From: a virus | Length of the DNA: 64,000 bases | IMG/VR virus record: IMGVR_UViG_3300044620_000614 | Coordinates: 1-64,000 of that record | Strand: one strand, 5' to 3' | Shown: positions 15,306 through 22,588 of the stretch, piece by piece | How positions within the stretch are numbered: the stretch's first letter is position 1 | How the letters are laid out: each line of letters starts with the position of its first letter | Notes under the pieces: generated by a model | What the model was told of the DNA's origin: nothing | Database searches by the model: none | What the model saw: only the letters and a program-made list of their open reading frames with translations | Position numbers and translations under genes: made by a program

Positions 15306-15403
15306 GCAAACATCTTGCGGATCTGCTGGTAGCCGTAGTATGCCATCACGGACACTCCCATGACGATGGCTGCGGCTTTGATGTACTTCCAAAAGTTATT
15401 CAT
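15302..15403 (-). CDS. 33-aa single-span membrane peptide
   Basis: ATG 15403 after AGAAAGGAAAAAGCC; MNNFWKYIKAAAIVMGVSVM then AYYGYQQIRKMFA. One hydrophobic helix, basic end. The codon use and ribosome site support a real gene. Role unknown; the size resembles phage membrane micro-proteins. Confidence 0.55.
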   Translation of the reverse strand: MNNFWKYIKAAAIVMGVSVMAYYGYQQIRKMFA

Positions 15404-15423
15404 GGCTTTTTCCTTTCTGTGTT

Positions 15424-15795
15424 TCAGTTGATGACTTCTGCTGTGACGGGAACGGGCTTTGACCGCTTCCCATACTTCTTATAGATGGTGTAGGCAAGGT
15501 AGGCAAACGCCGCCAAGACACCCATCTTCAACAGGGACGAGAACCATCCGCTGCTGGGCTTCTCATTGGGCTTGCTCTCCGCTTCCTCGGTGTGTGCGTG
15601 GTTCTTCTTGCAAGCACATCCCGAAAAGTAGAGACTGCTGTAGTGGCGCAACTCGGATTCAAGATGACGAATCTTGTTGTCCTTGCTCAAGAGTTTCCAC
15701 TTGGTGTCATACAAGTGAATCACGTAGAGCAAGAACACCACGACGAATCCGACTGTGGAAAGTCCAAGCAAAATGTTGAGATTGTGTGGGGTCAC
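15424..15795 (-). CDS. Two-span membrane protein
   Basis: 123 aa from GTG 15795 (AAGGAGG upstream, GTGA overlap). N-terminal helix ILLGLSTVGFVVVFLLYVI, then a charged coil, a Cys/His cluster (SGCACKKNHAHTEE), and a second helix MGVLAAFAYLAYTIY. The N-in/N-out direction is unclear. Could be a holin- or antiholin-like protein; no direct evidence. Confidence 0.6.
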   Translation of the reverse strand: MTPHNLNILLGLSTVGFVVVFLLYVIHLYDTKWKLLSKDNKIRHLESELRHYSSLYFSGCACKKNHAHTEEAESKPNEKPSSGWFSSLLKMGVLAAFAYLAYTIYKKYGKRSKPVPVTAEVIN

Positions 15796-16217
15796 TTGCA
15801 GTCCTCCTTGTAAGGAACATAACGATCCATTCGGTGTTCTTCGCAAACTGTTTTAAGCCAAAAACCACCTTGAGTTACACAAACTTGACCGGGATTACCA
15901 CAAACTTCACAAGTCTTGCCACTCTTTCTTTCCGCTTCAATAATCCAATCAAAAATTTGATTATCGGCACCACTAACATAGAAACGAAGAGTGCCAAACT
16001 TTTCTTTGACCTGTTCTATGCGGAATGGGAATTCAACATCCACGAACTTATCACGATTGGTATCAAGATAGTTTTCTATCTTTTGTAGAAGTTCATGTAG
16101 AAGTTCAGTCCAACCAATACCACACTCTATACCAAAAAGAATGCAACAACCTTCATTCTTAAAGCACAGGGGATACTTTGATTTCCAATCTTCGAAATTA
16201 AATTCTTTGCTTGTCAT
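15792..16217 (-). CDS. Zinc-ribbon protein, conserved phage type
   Basis: 141 aa from ATG 16217. The first half has IGWTELLHELLQKIE and VKEKFGTLRFYVSG. The second half carries CEVCGNPG...WLKTVCEEH, a Cys/Cys..Cys/His zinc site. The KEKFGTLRFY block recurs in phage proteins of unknown function. Coupled to both neighbours. Confidence 0.65.
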   Translation of the reverse strand: MTSKEFNFEDWKSKYPLCFKNEGCCILFGIECGIGWTELLHELLQKIENYLDTNRDKFVDVEFPFRIEQVKEKFGTLRFYVSGADNQIFDWIIEAERKSGKTCEVCGNPGQVCVTQGGFWLKTVCEEHRMDRYVPYKEDCK

Positions 16218-16398
16218 TTTGAAAAACATCCGGGTAGCGTTGTTCTATGGAATAATCCATAGGGAAGTGCTTACAAACTCTGTACGCTCGCTGCCGAACT
16301 GCCTTGGGTACGCGAGGAGTCTTTGACGGATCAAGTAGATCGTAAAGAAATCTACGAACTGCTTGTAAACTTTGAACTTCTTCGTTCGGTAAAGTCAT
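16198..16398 (-). CDS. Conserved small phage protein, leaderless after tRNA
   Basis: 66 aa: LDPSKTPRVPKAVRQRAYRV then CKHFP is a block I recognise from many short phage proteins of unknown role. The ATG at 16398 is 2 nt after the Ile-tRNA discriminator, so no ribosome site is possible. It overlaps the next gene by 20 nt. Confidence 0.7.
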   Translation of the reverse strand: MTLPNEEVQSLQAVRRFLYDLLDPSKTPRVPKAVRQRAYRVCKHFPMDYSIEQRYPDVFQNDKQRI

Positions 16399-16400
16399 AA

Positions 16401-16471
16401 TGCGCGATTCAGGGATTGAACCTGATTGAACCCGTTATAAGCGGGTCTGCGAAGCCATCCGCCCATCGCGC
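16401..16471 (-). tRNA. tRNA-Ile(TAT)
   Basis: Acceptor GCGCGAT/ATCGCGC, anticodon stem ACCCG/CGGGT with loop CTTATAA, T-arm TCAGG TTCAATC CCTGA, discriminator A. TAT reads AUA directly, so no tilS-type modification is needed. Confidence 0.9.
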
Positions 16472-16520
16472 TTGTAAATCCTACCACTTATATATATAAG
16501 TATATCAAGGAGTATCCATT

Positions 16521-16934
16521 ATGTCAAGCAATAAAACCAAAAAAGTATTCTGCACAAATTGTGGAACATGGTGTGGTTCTGGCAGAAAATACTGTAAAGA
16601 CTGTCGATTAAAAAGGAAACAAGAATTAAAAGAGCAATCAATAAATGCCAAAAAATCTGATGCAATTTATACACATGGTCATATTTCAAATAAATATGCA
16701 AAAATAAGATACCACGCAAGACATGATTTTGAAAAATCAATAACTAAATGTCAAAAATGTGGTTATGATAAACATGTTGAAATATGTCATATCAAATCCA
16801 TAAAAGAGTTTCCCGATAGTGCAACCATAGCAGAAATAAACAACAAATCAAATATTATTGGTCTTTGTCCAAATTGTCATTGGGAATTTGATCATGGACT
16901 ATTAAATATTACTACTGCCATAATTGATAACTGA
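16521..16934 (+). CDS. HNH endonuclease, probably homing
   Basis: 137 aa, AAGGAG 9 nt before the ATG. N-terminal Cys4 ribbon (CTNCGTWC..YCKDC), then an HNH core CQKCGYDKHVEICHIKSI ..NIIGLCPNCHWEFDHG, with structural zinc Cys pairs and the catalytic His. It is the only plus-strand gene in a long minus-strand region and clips the end of the gene at 16902, as expected of a mobile free-standing homing gene. Confidence 0.85.
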   Translation: MSSNKTKKVFCTNCGTWCGSGRKYCKDCRLKRKQELKEQSINAKKSDAIYTHGHISNKYAKIRYHARHDFEKSITKCQKCGYDKHVEICHIKSIKEFPDSATIAEINNKSNIIGLCPNCHWEFDHGLLNITTAIIDN

Positions 16935-17159
16935 TTTTCTATTGTTCACATGACCTGAAGGAGTCTTGATGAAGTAGTTGCTCTTTTGGCGATCTTCGTC
17001 GTGACCAAGACGATAGTTGATCTGTTCAAGACCAAGTTCGCGCATTCGCTTTTCGGAAATGCCATTATCAAAACAAAAGCGAATGATTTCCTTTGCTACT
17101 TCTAGAGCCTGTGCTTCGTCACCATTAATTGGAATGTCGATGTGTAATCTGTAGGTCAT
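16902..17159 (-). CDS. Small unrecognised protein
   Basis: 85 aa, MTYRLHIDIPINGDEAQALE then an alternating helix/beta pattern; not recognised. Its last ~11 codons are antisense to the end of the HNH gene, so the native C-terminus may have been replaced on HNH insertion. Overlaps the next gene upstream by 4 nt. Confidence 0.6.
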   Translation of the reverse strand: MTYRLHIDIPINGDEAQALEVAKEIIRFCFDNGISEKRMRELGLEQINYRLGHDEDRQKSNYFIKTPSGHVNNRKSVINYGSSNI

Positions 17160-17515
17160 TCTTTATATTCTCGCTTGTCGTGCCAGTAACCGTAATCGTT
17201 CTCTGCTCCGTGCCGTGCCTTTAGATCAATGTATTGGAACACTGCCAATTCTTTGATGAAGTCATCTATCATTTTGATTGGTTCTTCGCTGATTGGCCAT
17301 TCTTTGGGTGCTTCTGCTTGCCAATCACATGGACGGCACTTGTCGGGATTCTTTTTGCATACTTCCATTTCTGCAACGATGAGATCGCCCATTTTAACCA
17401 TATTCAACAAAGTTTCAAGTGCCTTTGCGCTTTGATAATAGAGATCCTTTTTGGGTAAATCTTCTTCCTTGCGGGCGAGATTGCGGAGTTCGTAACACAT
17501 TTCCTGAATACGCAT
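17156..17515 (-). CDS. Unrecognised helical protein
   Basis: 119 aa, MRIQEMCYELRNLARKEEDL; four cysteines (CKKNPDKCRPC plus one) may bind metal. Starts after AAGGAGATACCTTT. Function unknown. Confidence 0.6.
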   Translation of the reverse strand: MRIQEMCYELRNLARKEEDLPKKDLYYQSAKALETLLNMVKMGDLIVAEMEVCKKNPDKCRPCDWQAEAPKEWPISEEPIKMIDDFIKELAVFQYIDLKARHGAENDYGYWHDKREYKE

Positions 17516-17549
17516 AAAGGTATCTCCTTATTAGAATGTCCACAACTAT

Positions 17550-17927
17550 TTAGTATGCCAACTGCTCAAAACCATCATTTGTAGTAAAACGAATGCTGTG
17601 AAAAACCTTAACACACCAAGGCATGCAAAGTTCACAAGGACGAGCCATACGCATGTCGCCAAATTGATTAAACCTAATATTGATTAGGTGCAACTTCTTT
17701 CCAAGAAGCCGCTTTTCGATCTTCTGAAATGCGTCCAGTTCGGAATGCATTTCTTCGTACATATAGCCAATTTGCTTCGCCTTGGGGTGAGTCTTGAAAC
17801 GATTCATACCAACAGAAACAATCTTGTGCTTATGCACAATAATTGAGACATGCTTCTTTTGCCTGGGAATATCCAGGCAAATAGGATAAGCAACATCAAG
17901 CAAAGAATCGAGAGTTGTATTAGTCAT
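17550..17927 (-). CDS. Cytidine/dCMP deaminase-family protein
   Basis: 125 aa. HSELDAFQKI supplies the zinc His and catalytic Glu; RPCELCMPWC supplies the two zinc cysteines, in the standard order. It lacks the extra regulatory parts of T4 dCMP deaminase and is compact. It could make dUMP for ThyX (59287-59991) or edit RNA/DNA; context favours nucleotide metabolism. Confidence 0.75.
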   Translation of the reverse strand: MTNTTLDSLLDVAYPICLDIPRQKKHVSIIVHKHKIVSVGMNRFKTHPKAKQIGYMYEEMHSELDAFQKIEKRLLGKKLHLINIRFNQFGDMRMARPCELCMPWCVKVFHSIRFTTNDGFEQLAY

Positions 17928-18380
17928 TTAAATCTTTCGCTTACGCGAGATCGCAAACAAGGCCGCAACACCAAGCATAACGGACACGCTCGGTGCTGGT
18001 ACTGGCGGACGAACAGGGCAATCGGGACACGGAATACTTTCATTTCCGGCAGTAATCATTGCGTCACTTTCGACATAATCGTGTGCAATTGGCAAAAACA
18101 TATCCTGATCTACACCCTGCACAGTATACACCAAATTACCCTCACGATACAACTTATGAATCCAAAAACCATCAAATGAACCCATAAAGAACGGAGTAGC
18201 CGTATTGGTATAATTACTAACCGTTGGCATTTCAATTGCTTCTTTAGTTTCAGTAGTCATGCTCAAAGAGCCATCAAACTTAAGTGGTAGTGTGTACGAA
18301 ACACCCATGTAAGTTGAACCCTGATAGTTTGAAGAAGTGAAACGCTGACCTTCGCCGTAAATTGTAGATGTTGTAATCAT
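17928..18380 (-). CDS. PEP-CTERM-like surface-sorting protein
   Basis: 150 aa, preceded by GAAAGGG. The C-terminus is VPAPSVSVMLGVAALFAISR then KRKI: a Pro-x-Pro motif, a hydrophobic helix and a basic end, the three-part tail recognised by exosortase systems. No N-terminal signal peptide is visible in the called frame, which is odd for a sorted protein. A CPDCPVRPP segment precedes the tail. Its stop abuts the deaminase start. Confidence 0.65.
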   Translation of the reverse strand: MITTSTIYGEGQRFTSSNYQGSTYMGVSYTLPLKFDGSLSMTTETKEAIEMPTVSNYTNTATPFFMGSFDGFWIHKLYREGNLVYTVQGVDQDMFLPIAHDYVESDAMITAGNESIPCPDCPVRPPVPAPSVSVMLGVAALFAISRKRKI

Positions 18381-18399
18381 AATATAAACCCTTTCAAAG

Positions 18400-18473
18400 C
18401 GTTCCCGAGTGGATTCGAACCACTGACCATTCGCTTAGAAGGCGAATGCTCTATCCAACTGAGCTACGGGAAC
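18400..18473 (-). tRNA. tRNA-Arg(TCT)
   Basis: Acceptor GTTCCCG/CGGGAAC, anticodon stem TTCGC/GCGAA with loop CTTCTAA, T-arm AGTGG TTCGAAT CCACT, discriminator G. Confidence 0.95.
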
Positions 18474-18478
18474 AAAGA

Positions 18479-18508
18479 ATAATGCGGGCACTTTCATACC
18501 CGCATTAT
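18479..18508. terminator. 10-bp hairpin between tRNA-Arg and a CDS
   Basis: ATAATGCGGG/CCCGCATTAT with a 10-nt loop, directly 5' of tRNA-Arg on the minus strand. No long T-run; it may separate transcripts or guide processing. Confidence 0.5.
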
Positions 18509-18521
18509 ATCAGAAGTTGAA

Positions 18522-18830
18522 TCAACCTTCAACTAATTTTAGTTCAGGAGCAACAACTTCTTGCTGCACCGGAACAACCAAGCCATTGCCAAATGCACTG
18601 TTGTAGTGATTTGCAAGATCCATCTTAGCATCAACATGCCAAGCAATTGCGTTCCAGCGGACCAAAATACCATTCTCAATCTCGCCATAAGGAATCCACG
18701 GAGCCATTCCGAGTTCTCCCTTACCTGCCGGAACAAGAATGGCAGCCTTCTTAAGAAGAAGACCGTTTTCCTGTTGCTCTACCTTTGCGATTAGTTGTTC
18801 GCCCGTCGTCAATCCTACTAGTTGAATCAT
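18522..18830 (-). CDS. Lsm-like conserved phage protein
   Basis: 102 aa from ATG 18830, chosen because AAGGA lies 7 nt upstream. MIQLVGLTTGEQLIAKVEQQ resembles the short SH3/Lsm-like barrels conserved in T4-like cyanophages; Pro/Trp-rich middle (GMAPWIPYGEIENG). Such folds often bind RNA, but no function is established here. Confidence 0.6.
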   Translation of the reverse strand: MIQLVGLTTGEQLIAKVEQQENGLLLKKAAILVPAGKGELGMAPWIPYGEIENGILVRWNAIAWHVDAKMDLANHYNSAFGNGLVVPVQQEVVAPELKLVEG

Positions 18831-18936
18831 TGTCATTTCCTTTCTTTCCAAAGATTCTGTCATAGTTTTCTGAATACTTATCCCAGTCTACTCGGCGATA
18901 AGCATCACCTTTACCAGCGCCGTGTTTACCTTCCAT
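18751..18936 (-). CDS. Small 'GKGD' phage protein
   Basis: 61 aa after AAGGAGATGTT. MEGKHGAGKGDAYRRVDWDK followed by YSENYDRIFGKKG matches a family of tiny phage proteins that usually end at IFGK. Here the frame continues ~28 Arg/Ser/Thr-rich residues into the next gene, overlapping it by 80 nt. Function unknown. Confidence 0.6.
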   Translation of the reverse strand: MEGKHGAGKGDAYRRVDWDKYSENYDRIFGKKGNDNDSTSRIDDGRTTNRKGRATGKRSSS

Positions 18937-18956
18937 AACATCTCCTTATTCAGAAA

Positions 18957-19028
18957 AGCCACTTACTGGACTCGAACCCGCAACCTGTGCTTTACAAAAG
19001 CACTGCTCTACCATTGAGCTAAAGTGGC
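18957..19028 (-). tRNA. tRNA-Thr(TGT)
   Basis: Acceptor GCCACTT/AAGTGGC, anticodon stem GTGCT/AGCAC with loop TTTGTAA; T-stem has one mismatch; discriminator T. Confidence 0.92.
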
Positions 19029-19030
19029 AA

Positions 19031-19101
19031 CTGCCCCGCTTGGATTCGAACCAAGAAGAGGAGGTTCAAAGCCTCCCATGTTACCGTTACATCACAGGGC
19101 A
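19031..19101 (-). tRNA. tRNA-Gln(TTG)
   Basis: Acceptor TGCCCTG/CGGGGCA, anticodon stem GGAGG/CCTCC with loop CTTTGAA, T-arm CTTGG TTCGAAT CCAAG, discriminator G. Confidence 0.94.
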
Positions 19102-19110
19102 TTAAAGAAA

Positions 19111-19134
19111 GAGCGGAGTTATTTATGCTCCGCT
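19111..19134. terminator. 8-bp hairpin
   Basis: GAGCGGAG/CTCCGCTC with an 8-nt AT-rich loop between Gln-tRNA and the winged-helix gene. On the minus strand TTTCTTTAAT follows, consistent with a terminator. Confidence 0.6.
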
Positions 19135-19164
19135 CCTTCAACCCTCAACCCGAGGATTTACCGA

Positions 19165-19419
19165 TTAGCGGCAACCGCCAACGGTGTAGTTAGAAGGACC
19201 AACGAGGGCGACGCGCTTCATGAAGTAGCGAGTGCTGCCATCACGGTTAGTGTGCGAAACGATACGCCAGTTGCCGTAACGCTCAACAGTCTCCTTGATG
19301 TTGCTGATGGTGGCGCGGAAATTCTTGACACCAAACATCTTGCTAGCCTGAGCAGCGGTCAATCCACGACCTGTATGGAGATAATTGAGAACGCGATCCT
19401 TCTTAGTAATAGTTGTCAT
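19165..19419 (-). CDS. Winged-helix DNA-binding protein
   Basis: 84 aa from ATG 19419 (AAAGG 7 nt upstream). KDRVLNYLHTGRGLTAAQAS then KMFGVKNFRATISNIKETVE is a helix-turn-helix with recognition helix, followed by a beta wing (WRIVSHTNRDGSTRYFM). Similar short winged helices are frequent in T4-like phages. Probable transcription or replication regulator. Confidence 0.65.
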   Translation of the reverse strand: MTTITKKDRVLNYLHTGRGLTAAQASKMFGVKNFRATISNIKETVERYGNWRIVSHTNRDGSTRYFMKRVALVGPSNYTVGGCR

Positions 19420-19492
19420 AACGAAACCTTTCAAACCGGCATTCACTTAAACACAAATAAACTCTGCCGTTAAGTTTATTTGCTTTTGGAAG

Positions 19493-19565
19493 TGCCTCCA
19501 GCAGGGGTCGAACCTGCGACCTATCGGTTAAAAGCCGAATGCTCTGCCAACTGAGCTATAGAGGC
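19493..19565 (-). tRNA. tRNA-Lys(TTT)
   Basis: Acceptor GCCTCTA/TGGAGGC, anticodon stem TTCGG/CCGAT with loop CTTTTAA, T-arm GCAGG TTCGACC CCTGC, discriminator A. Confidence 0.95.
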
Positions 19566-19870
19566 GTGAAACGGTTTTGTAAAGAACCGTAAACTTTATG
19601 ACGGTTTCGTAGTTATGTAGAAAGTTATCCGTAAACTTTTCTACACACTTGAGAGACAAGTCCTCTCAAAAACCTTCCGCAACCTTCACAATCTCGTTTT
19701 AGTTGCTAGGGGGTGTTCCTCACACCTTGTCCTGATCGGATGCATTCTATGAGACTTGATACTCCATCAAATGCACACGCGATGTGCTAACATTACATAA
19801 TAAAAAGGTTCAAAACATTTAAATAGTAATCATTGTTAACACTCCGTTGAAGGTACTGTGTTTCCTGTCA
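19566..19870 (-). ncRNA. Structured untranslated leader or ncRNA
   Basis: About 300 nt between a consensus promoter and Lys-tRNA without a credible gene. In order on the minus strand it can form hairpins GCACA/TGTGC, GGTGT/ACACC, TTGAGAG/CTCTCAA, GTAGAAA/TTTCTAC and AACCGT/ACGGTT. GTTTACGG occurs twice, near the tRNA end. Could be a regulatory leader or stand-alone RNA released by tRNA processing. Not a family I recognise. Confidence 0.5.
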
Positions 19871-19878
19871 TGCTCATA

Positions 19879-19906
19879 ATTATACTGCATTTCCGTTGTT
19901 TGTCAA
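19879..19906 (-). promoter_or_regulatory. Consensus sigma70 promoter
   Basis: TTGACA (19906-19901), 16-nt spacer, TATAAT (19884-19879), both boxes perfect, on the minus strand. It drives the structured leader and the Lys/Gln/Thr tRNA region. Confidence 0.88.
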
Positions 19907-20964
19907 GCAATTTCCTGTCCATTAAATACGGAATTGATTTGGCGGTTTACCCGAACGAATGTCGTACACTTTGGCAGATCCTTCAGACGCTTGGCGCCAA
20001 CATAAGTGCAAGCCGAACGAACACCACCAAGAATTTCCTGAACTGTATTGTCGATTGGACCGGTTTGCTTAACCTTGATGGTCTTACCCTCTGACGCTCG
20101 GTAAGTGGCTACACCGCCAGAAAACTTATTCATTGCGGTGTCTGATGACATTCCATAAAACACTCTGTTGCCAGATTCATCGTGTTGTGCTGCTTCATCG
20201 GAACCCGCAAACATACCACCAAGCATGACAAAATCACCACCAGCACCAAATGCCTTTGCAACATCGCCTGGACAAGTACAACCACCATCTGCCATAATGT
20301 GACCACCAAGACCGTGCGCCGCATCAGCACATTCCATGATTGCGGACAGTTGCGGATATCCAACGCCAGCAACCTTACGAGTGGTGCAAACTGAGCCAGG
20401 ACCAATTCCTACCTTTACGATATTTGCGCCAGCAAGAATTAATGCTTCTGTCATTTCACGGGTTACTACATTACCGGCAATCAAAATCTTGCCAGGAAAA
20501 ATCTTACGAATAGTCGAAACATACTCTACAAACTTTTGCGTGTAACCGTTTGCAACATCAATACAAATAAATTTTACAGCAGAGCAATAATCTAGAATAT
20601 TAGTTGCTTTGCGAATTTCTTCATAGGAATTTGTTCCCATTCCCATACTGTAAACGAGACAATCAAGATCAGGATTGCTAATCAGTTGATTATCGTAATT
20701 TTTCATCCACTCTTCTTCAGTATAGAACTTGTGAATGCAAGTTAACATTCTGTGTTGAGATAATTTTTCTGCAACAGAAAAAGTACCAATACCACTCATA
20801 TTTGCCGCTGCAATAGGAATTCCATCCCAAGCAACATGCATTCCAGAACTATCAAAATCAAATCTGCGTGAAAGTGAAACTTCTTTACGGCTGTTTAGTT
20901 CACTTCGCTTTGGACGAATTAGTACATCAGCAAAATCCAACTTCACATCATCTTCAACTTTCAT
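19903..20964 (-). CDS. guaC: GMP reductase
   Basis: 353 aa, close to E. coli GuaC (347). The IMPDH/GMPR barrel shows [14 protein letters not shown] (catalytic Cys loop), [20 protein letters not shown] (phosphate site), [24 protein letters not shown] flap and [14 protein letters not shown]. The flap, the [14 protein letters not shown] block and the absence of CBS domains favour GMP reductase over IMP dehydrogenase. Catalyses GMP + NADPH to IMP + NH3, feeding guanine nucleotides back toward adenine. Rare as a phage gene. Confidence 0.88.
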   Translation of the reverse strand: MKVEDDVKLDFADVLIRPKRSELNSRKEVSLSRRFDFDSSGMHVAWDGIPIAAANMSGIGTFSVAEKLSQHRMLTCIHKFYTEEEWMKNYDNQLISNPDLDCLVYSMGMGTNSYEEIRKATNILDYCSAVKFICIDVANGYTQKFVEYVSTIRKIFPGKILIAGNVVTREMTEALILAGANIVKVGIGPGSVCTTRKVAGVGYPQLSAIMECADAAHGLGGHIMADGGCTCPGDVAKAFGAGGDFVMLGGMFAGSDEAAQHDESGNRVFYGMSSDTAMNKFSGGVATYRASEGKTIKVKQTGPIDNTVQEILGGVRSACTYVGAKRLKDLPKCTTFVRVNRQINSVFNGQEIA

Positions 20965-20966
20965 AA

Positions 20967-21275
20967 TTAATCCTTATTATACTTGGCGTAAAATTCCTTG
21001 AAGAAATCCGACTTACCATATGGAGTGTTCTTGTTGTGGAAAGAATCTTCAGAAGAGGTAGTGTAACCGTCTTCCCATGCCTTTGCAACAAGTTCTCTCA
21101 CTTCGGCAATACTAAACATTTTTGGTTGTACATTTTGTTCATTCATAATATTTTTTTCTTCCCACTCAAAATCATCAAGTGACAGTTCTTCATTATTGAC
21201 ATAATAATGTGGATATTTTACTGGTTTTGGTCTTATTTGTTTAATTGTACGACCACCGACACTTGGAATTTCCAC
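20967..21275 (-). CDS. Unrecognised protein
   Basis: 102 aa from GTG 21275; begins VEIPSVGGRTIKQIRPKPVK. The frame stays open ~8 codons upstream to an ATT/ATA behind TAGGAC, so a non-standard start there is possible. The C-terminal half is helical and acidic. Two nt before guaC, so probably co-transcribed. Confidence 0.55.
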   Translation of the reverse strand: MEIPSVGGRTIKQIRPKPVKYPHYYVNNEELSLDDFEWEEKNIMNEQNVQPKMFSIAEVRELVAKAWEDGYTTSSEDSFHNKNTPYGKSDFFKEFYAKYNKD

Positions 21276-21315
21276 GACTTCATAATCTGTTTCAATTATG
21301 TCCTACTTTTTGGTG

Positions 21316-21636
21316 TTAGATGTCCGATTGGTCGGTTTCATCTGATTCAGTGATGTCATTAATTGCTTGTTGTATTCCATTTAGCAATTCTTTTTCAATA
21401 TTTGAAACCCATTTATGATATTCGAACGCTTCACAATCAATAATTTCTTTAATTACTGGTGGAATACGGATTATAACATTATTTTCATGCTTTTCAAGTA
21501 AATAGTGAAGTAAATCCGAAGGAGATTCGGAGTCTACTATCTTCTTATATTTACCTTCTTCATAAAAAAACAACTCATATACGCCATCTTTAGCATATTC
21601 TATGAGGGCTTCGTACTTTTTTCTTGCTTTTTTCAT
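21316..21636 (-). CDS. Unrecognised protein
   Basis: 106 aa, MKKARKKYEALIEYAKDGVY; mixed alpha/beta, acidic end ITESDETDQSDI. Behind the promoter at 21680-21707. Function unknown. Confidence 0.6.
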   Translation of the reverse strand: MKKARKKYEALIEYAKDGVYELFFYEEGKYKKIVDSESPSDLLHYLLEKHENNVIIRIPPVIKEIIDCEAFEYHKWVSNIEKELLNGIQQAINDITESDETDQSDI

Positions 21637-21679
21637 ATACTTATCCGAAAAAAGGTATAAATTTGCTCATAACGAACAA

Positions 21680-21707
21680 ATTATACAAGGTACGAGTAAA
21701 AAATCAA
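21680..21707 (-). promoter_or_regulatory. Sigma70-type promoter
   Basis: TTGATT (21707-21702), 16-nt spacer, TATAAT (21685-21680) on the minus strand; a 7-bp hairpin follows at the likely start of the transcript. Serves the 21316 gene and perhaps guaC. Confidence 0.7.
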
Positions 21708-22027
21708 GCAGATTGCTCAGGATTTTCTTGTTGTTGTGATTCTTCTTGTCCCGGTTCAGCGCCTTGTTGTCCTTGTTCAGCGGCTTGTTGTTGTGCTTCT
21801 AGTTCTTGTTGCTGCATTTCTGCTTCTTGTTGCTTTGCCATGACAACTTGAGCAGATAAACTTGGTATTAATTGCTGCACAACACGATGAATAAACCATT
21901 TTCTATCGGGACTTTTAACATTTTGTGTTTTTGCCTTTTCAATCTCTGCTGCATTTGCATTTTGCATTGATGTTGAAGTTGGCATTACACTTTTTTGCGC
22001 GGCGGTTTCTGCTTCGTTTAATCTCAT
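21704..22027 (-). CDS. Gln/Glu-rich virion-type protein
   Basis: 107 aa from ATG 22027 (GAGG upstream). Helical first half; the last 45 residues are almost only Q, E, A, G (MQQQELEAQQQAAEQGQQGA), a flexible acidic tail. A CATAAATAG box sits about 25 nt upstream. Likely structural. Confidence 0.6.
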   Translation of the reverse strand: MRLNEAETAAQKSVMPTSTSMQNANAAEIEKAKTQNVKSPDRKWFIHRVVQQLIPSLSAQVVMAKQQEAEMQQQELEAQQQAAEQGQQGAEPGQEESQQQENPEQSA

Positions 22028-22047
22028 TTTATTCCTCACTAACCTAT

Positions 22048-22329
22048 TTATGGTTGTACATCATCTTCAAGATCTCTGTAATAATCAGAAACTCGAACTC
22101 TTAAATATTTTTTGGCTTTTTGTAGCAAAACCAACTCTTGTTGTGTTAATGCTTCTCCGCCTTTTTGTTTATCTACCAGTTCTTGAACAATTTCGCGCAT
22201 TCTCCATTCAATATCTTCTCCACCTTCTTCGTGCGCGTCTTTTGGAGAATTTCCTCCCTGTTCGGGTGGTGTCCCGAACATTGCTTTGATGTAGTTCTCA
22301 AAGTCATTTGGAGAAAATTCTGGCTTCAT
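22048..22329 (-). CDS. Small virion-type protein
   Basis: 93 aa from ATG 22329; MKPEFSPNDFENYIKAMFGT, then acidic/Gly linker and a helical end. An AATAAATAC box ends 4 nt before the ATG. Function unknown; N-terminus resembles the targeting-type peptides in this genome. Confidence 0.6.
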   Translation of the reverse strand: MKPEFSPNDFENYIKAMFGTPPEQGGNSPKDAHEEGGEDIEWRMREIVQELVDKQKGGEALTQQELVLLQKAKKYLRVRVSDYYRDLEDDVQP

Positions 22330-22342
22330 GAAAGTATTTATT

Positions 22343-22501
22343 TTATTTTGCGTGTTTAAAATACTCAATTTGTCGCAGACGATTTTTTGCAGCCGCTTTA
22401 GTATCAAACTTGCCCATATTTTTACCCTTCTCAGAGCGTACCACATATTGACTACCCTCACGACGAATAAATTCAAGAAGATGTTGCTTAAAGGTTTTCA
22501 T
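22343..22501 (-). CDS. 52-aa protein with capsid-targeting-like N-terminus
   Basis: ATG 22501, stop 22343. MKTFKQHLLEFIRREGSQYV then VRSEKGKNMGKFDTKAAAKN; the second half is a small basic beta-helix motif familiar from T4-like phage proteins. TATAAATA at 22507-22514 lies 5 nt upstream. Highly probable gene despite its size. Confidence 0.7.
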   Translation of the reverse strand: MKTFKQHLLEFIRREGSQYVVRSEKGKNMGKFDTKAAAKNRLRQIEYFKHAK

Positions 22502-22506
22502 ATGTG

Positions 22507-22514
22507 TATTTATA
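22507..22514 (-). promoter_or_regulatory. T4-like late promoter box
   Basis: TATAAATA on the minus strand, immediately before the 52-aa gene; the transcript would be nearly leaderless. Confidence 0.6.
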
Positions 22515-22519
22515 AAGAA

Positions 22520-22568
22520 ACAACCTCCTTTTGAGGGGAGGTTGTCGGACCGGAGATGCTATCTCCGG
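22520..22568 (-). terminator. Two tandem terminator hairpins
   Basis: ACAACCTCC/GGAGGTTGT (22520-22545) and CCGGAGAT/ATCTCCGG (22550-22568). On the minus strand the first is followed by TTTCTTTATAAA. They end the transcript of the genes above 22.58 kb. Confidence 0.75.
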
Positions 22569-22588
22569 TGGGGTTGTAAGTATTTATA

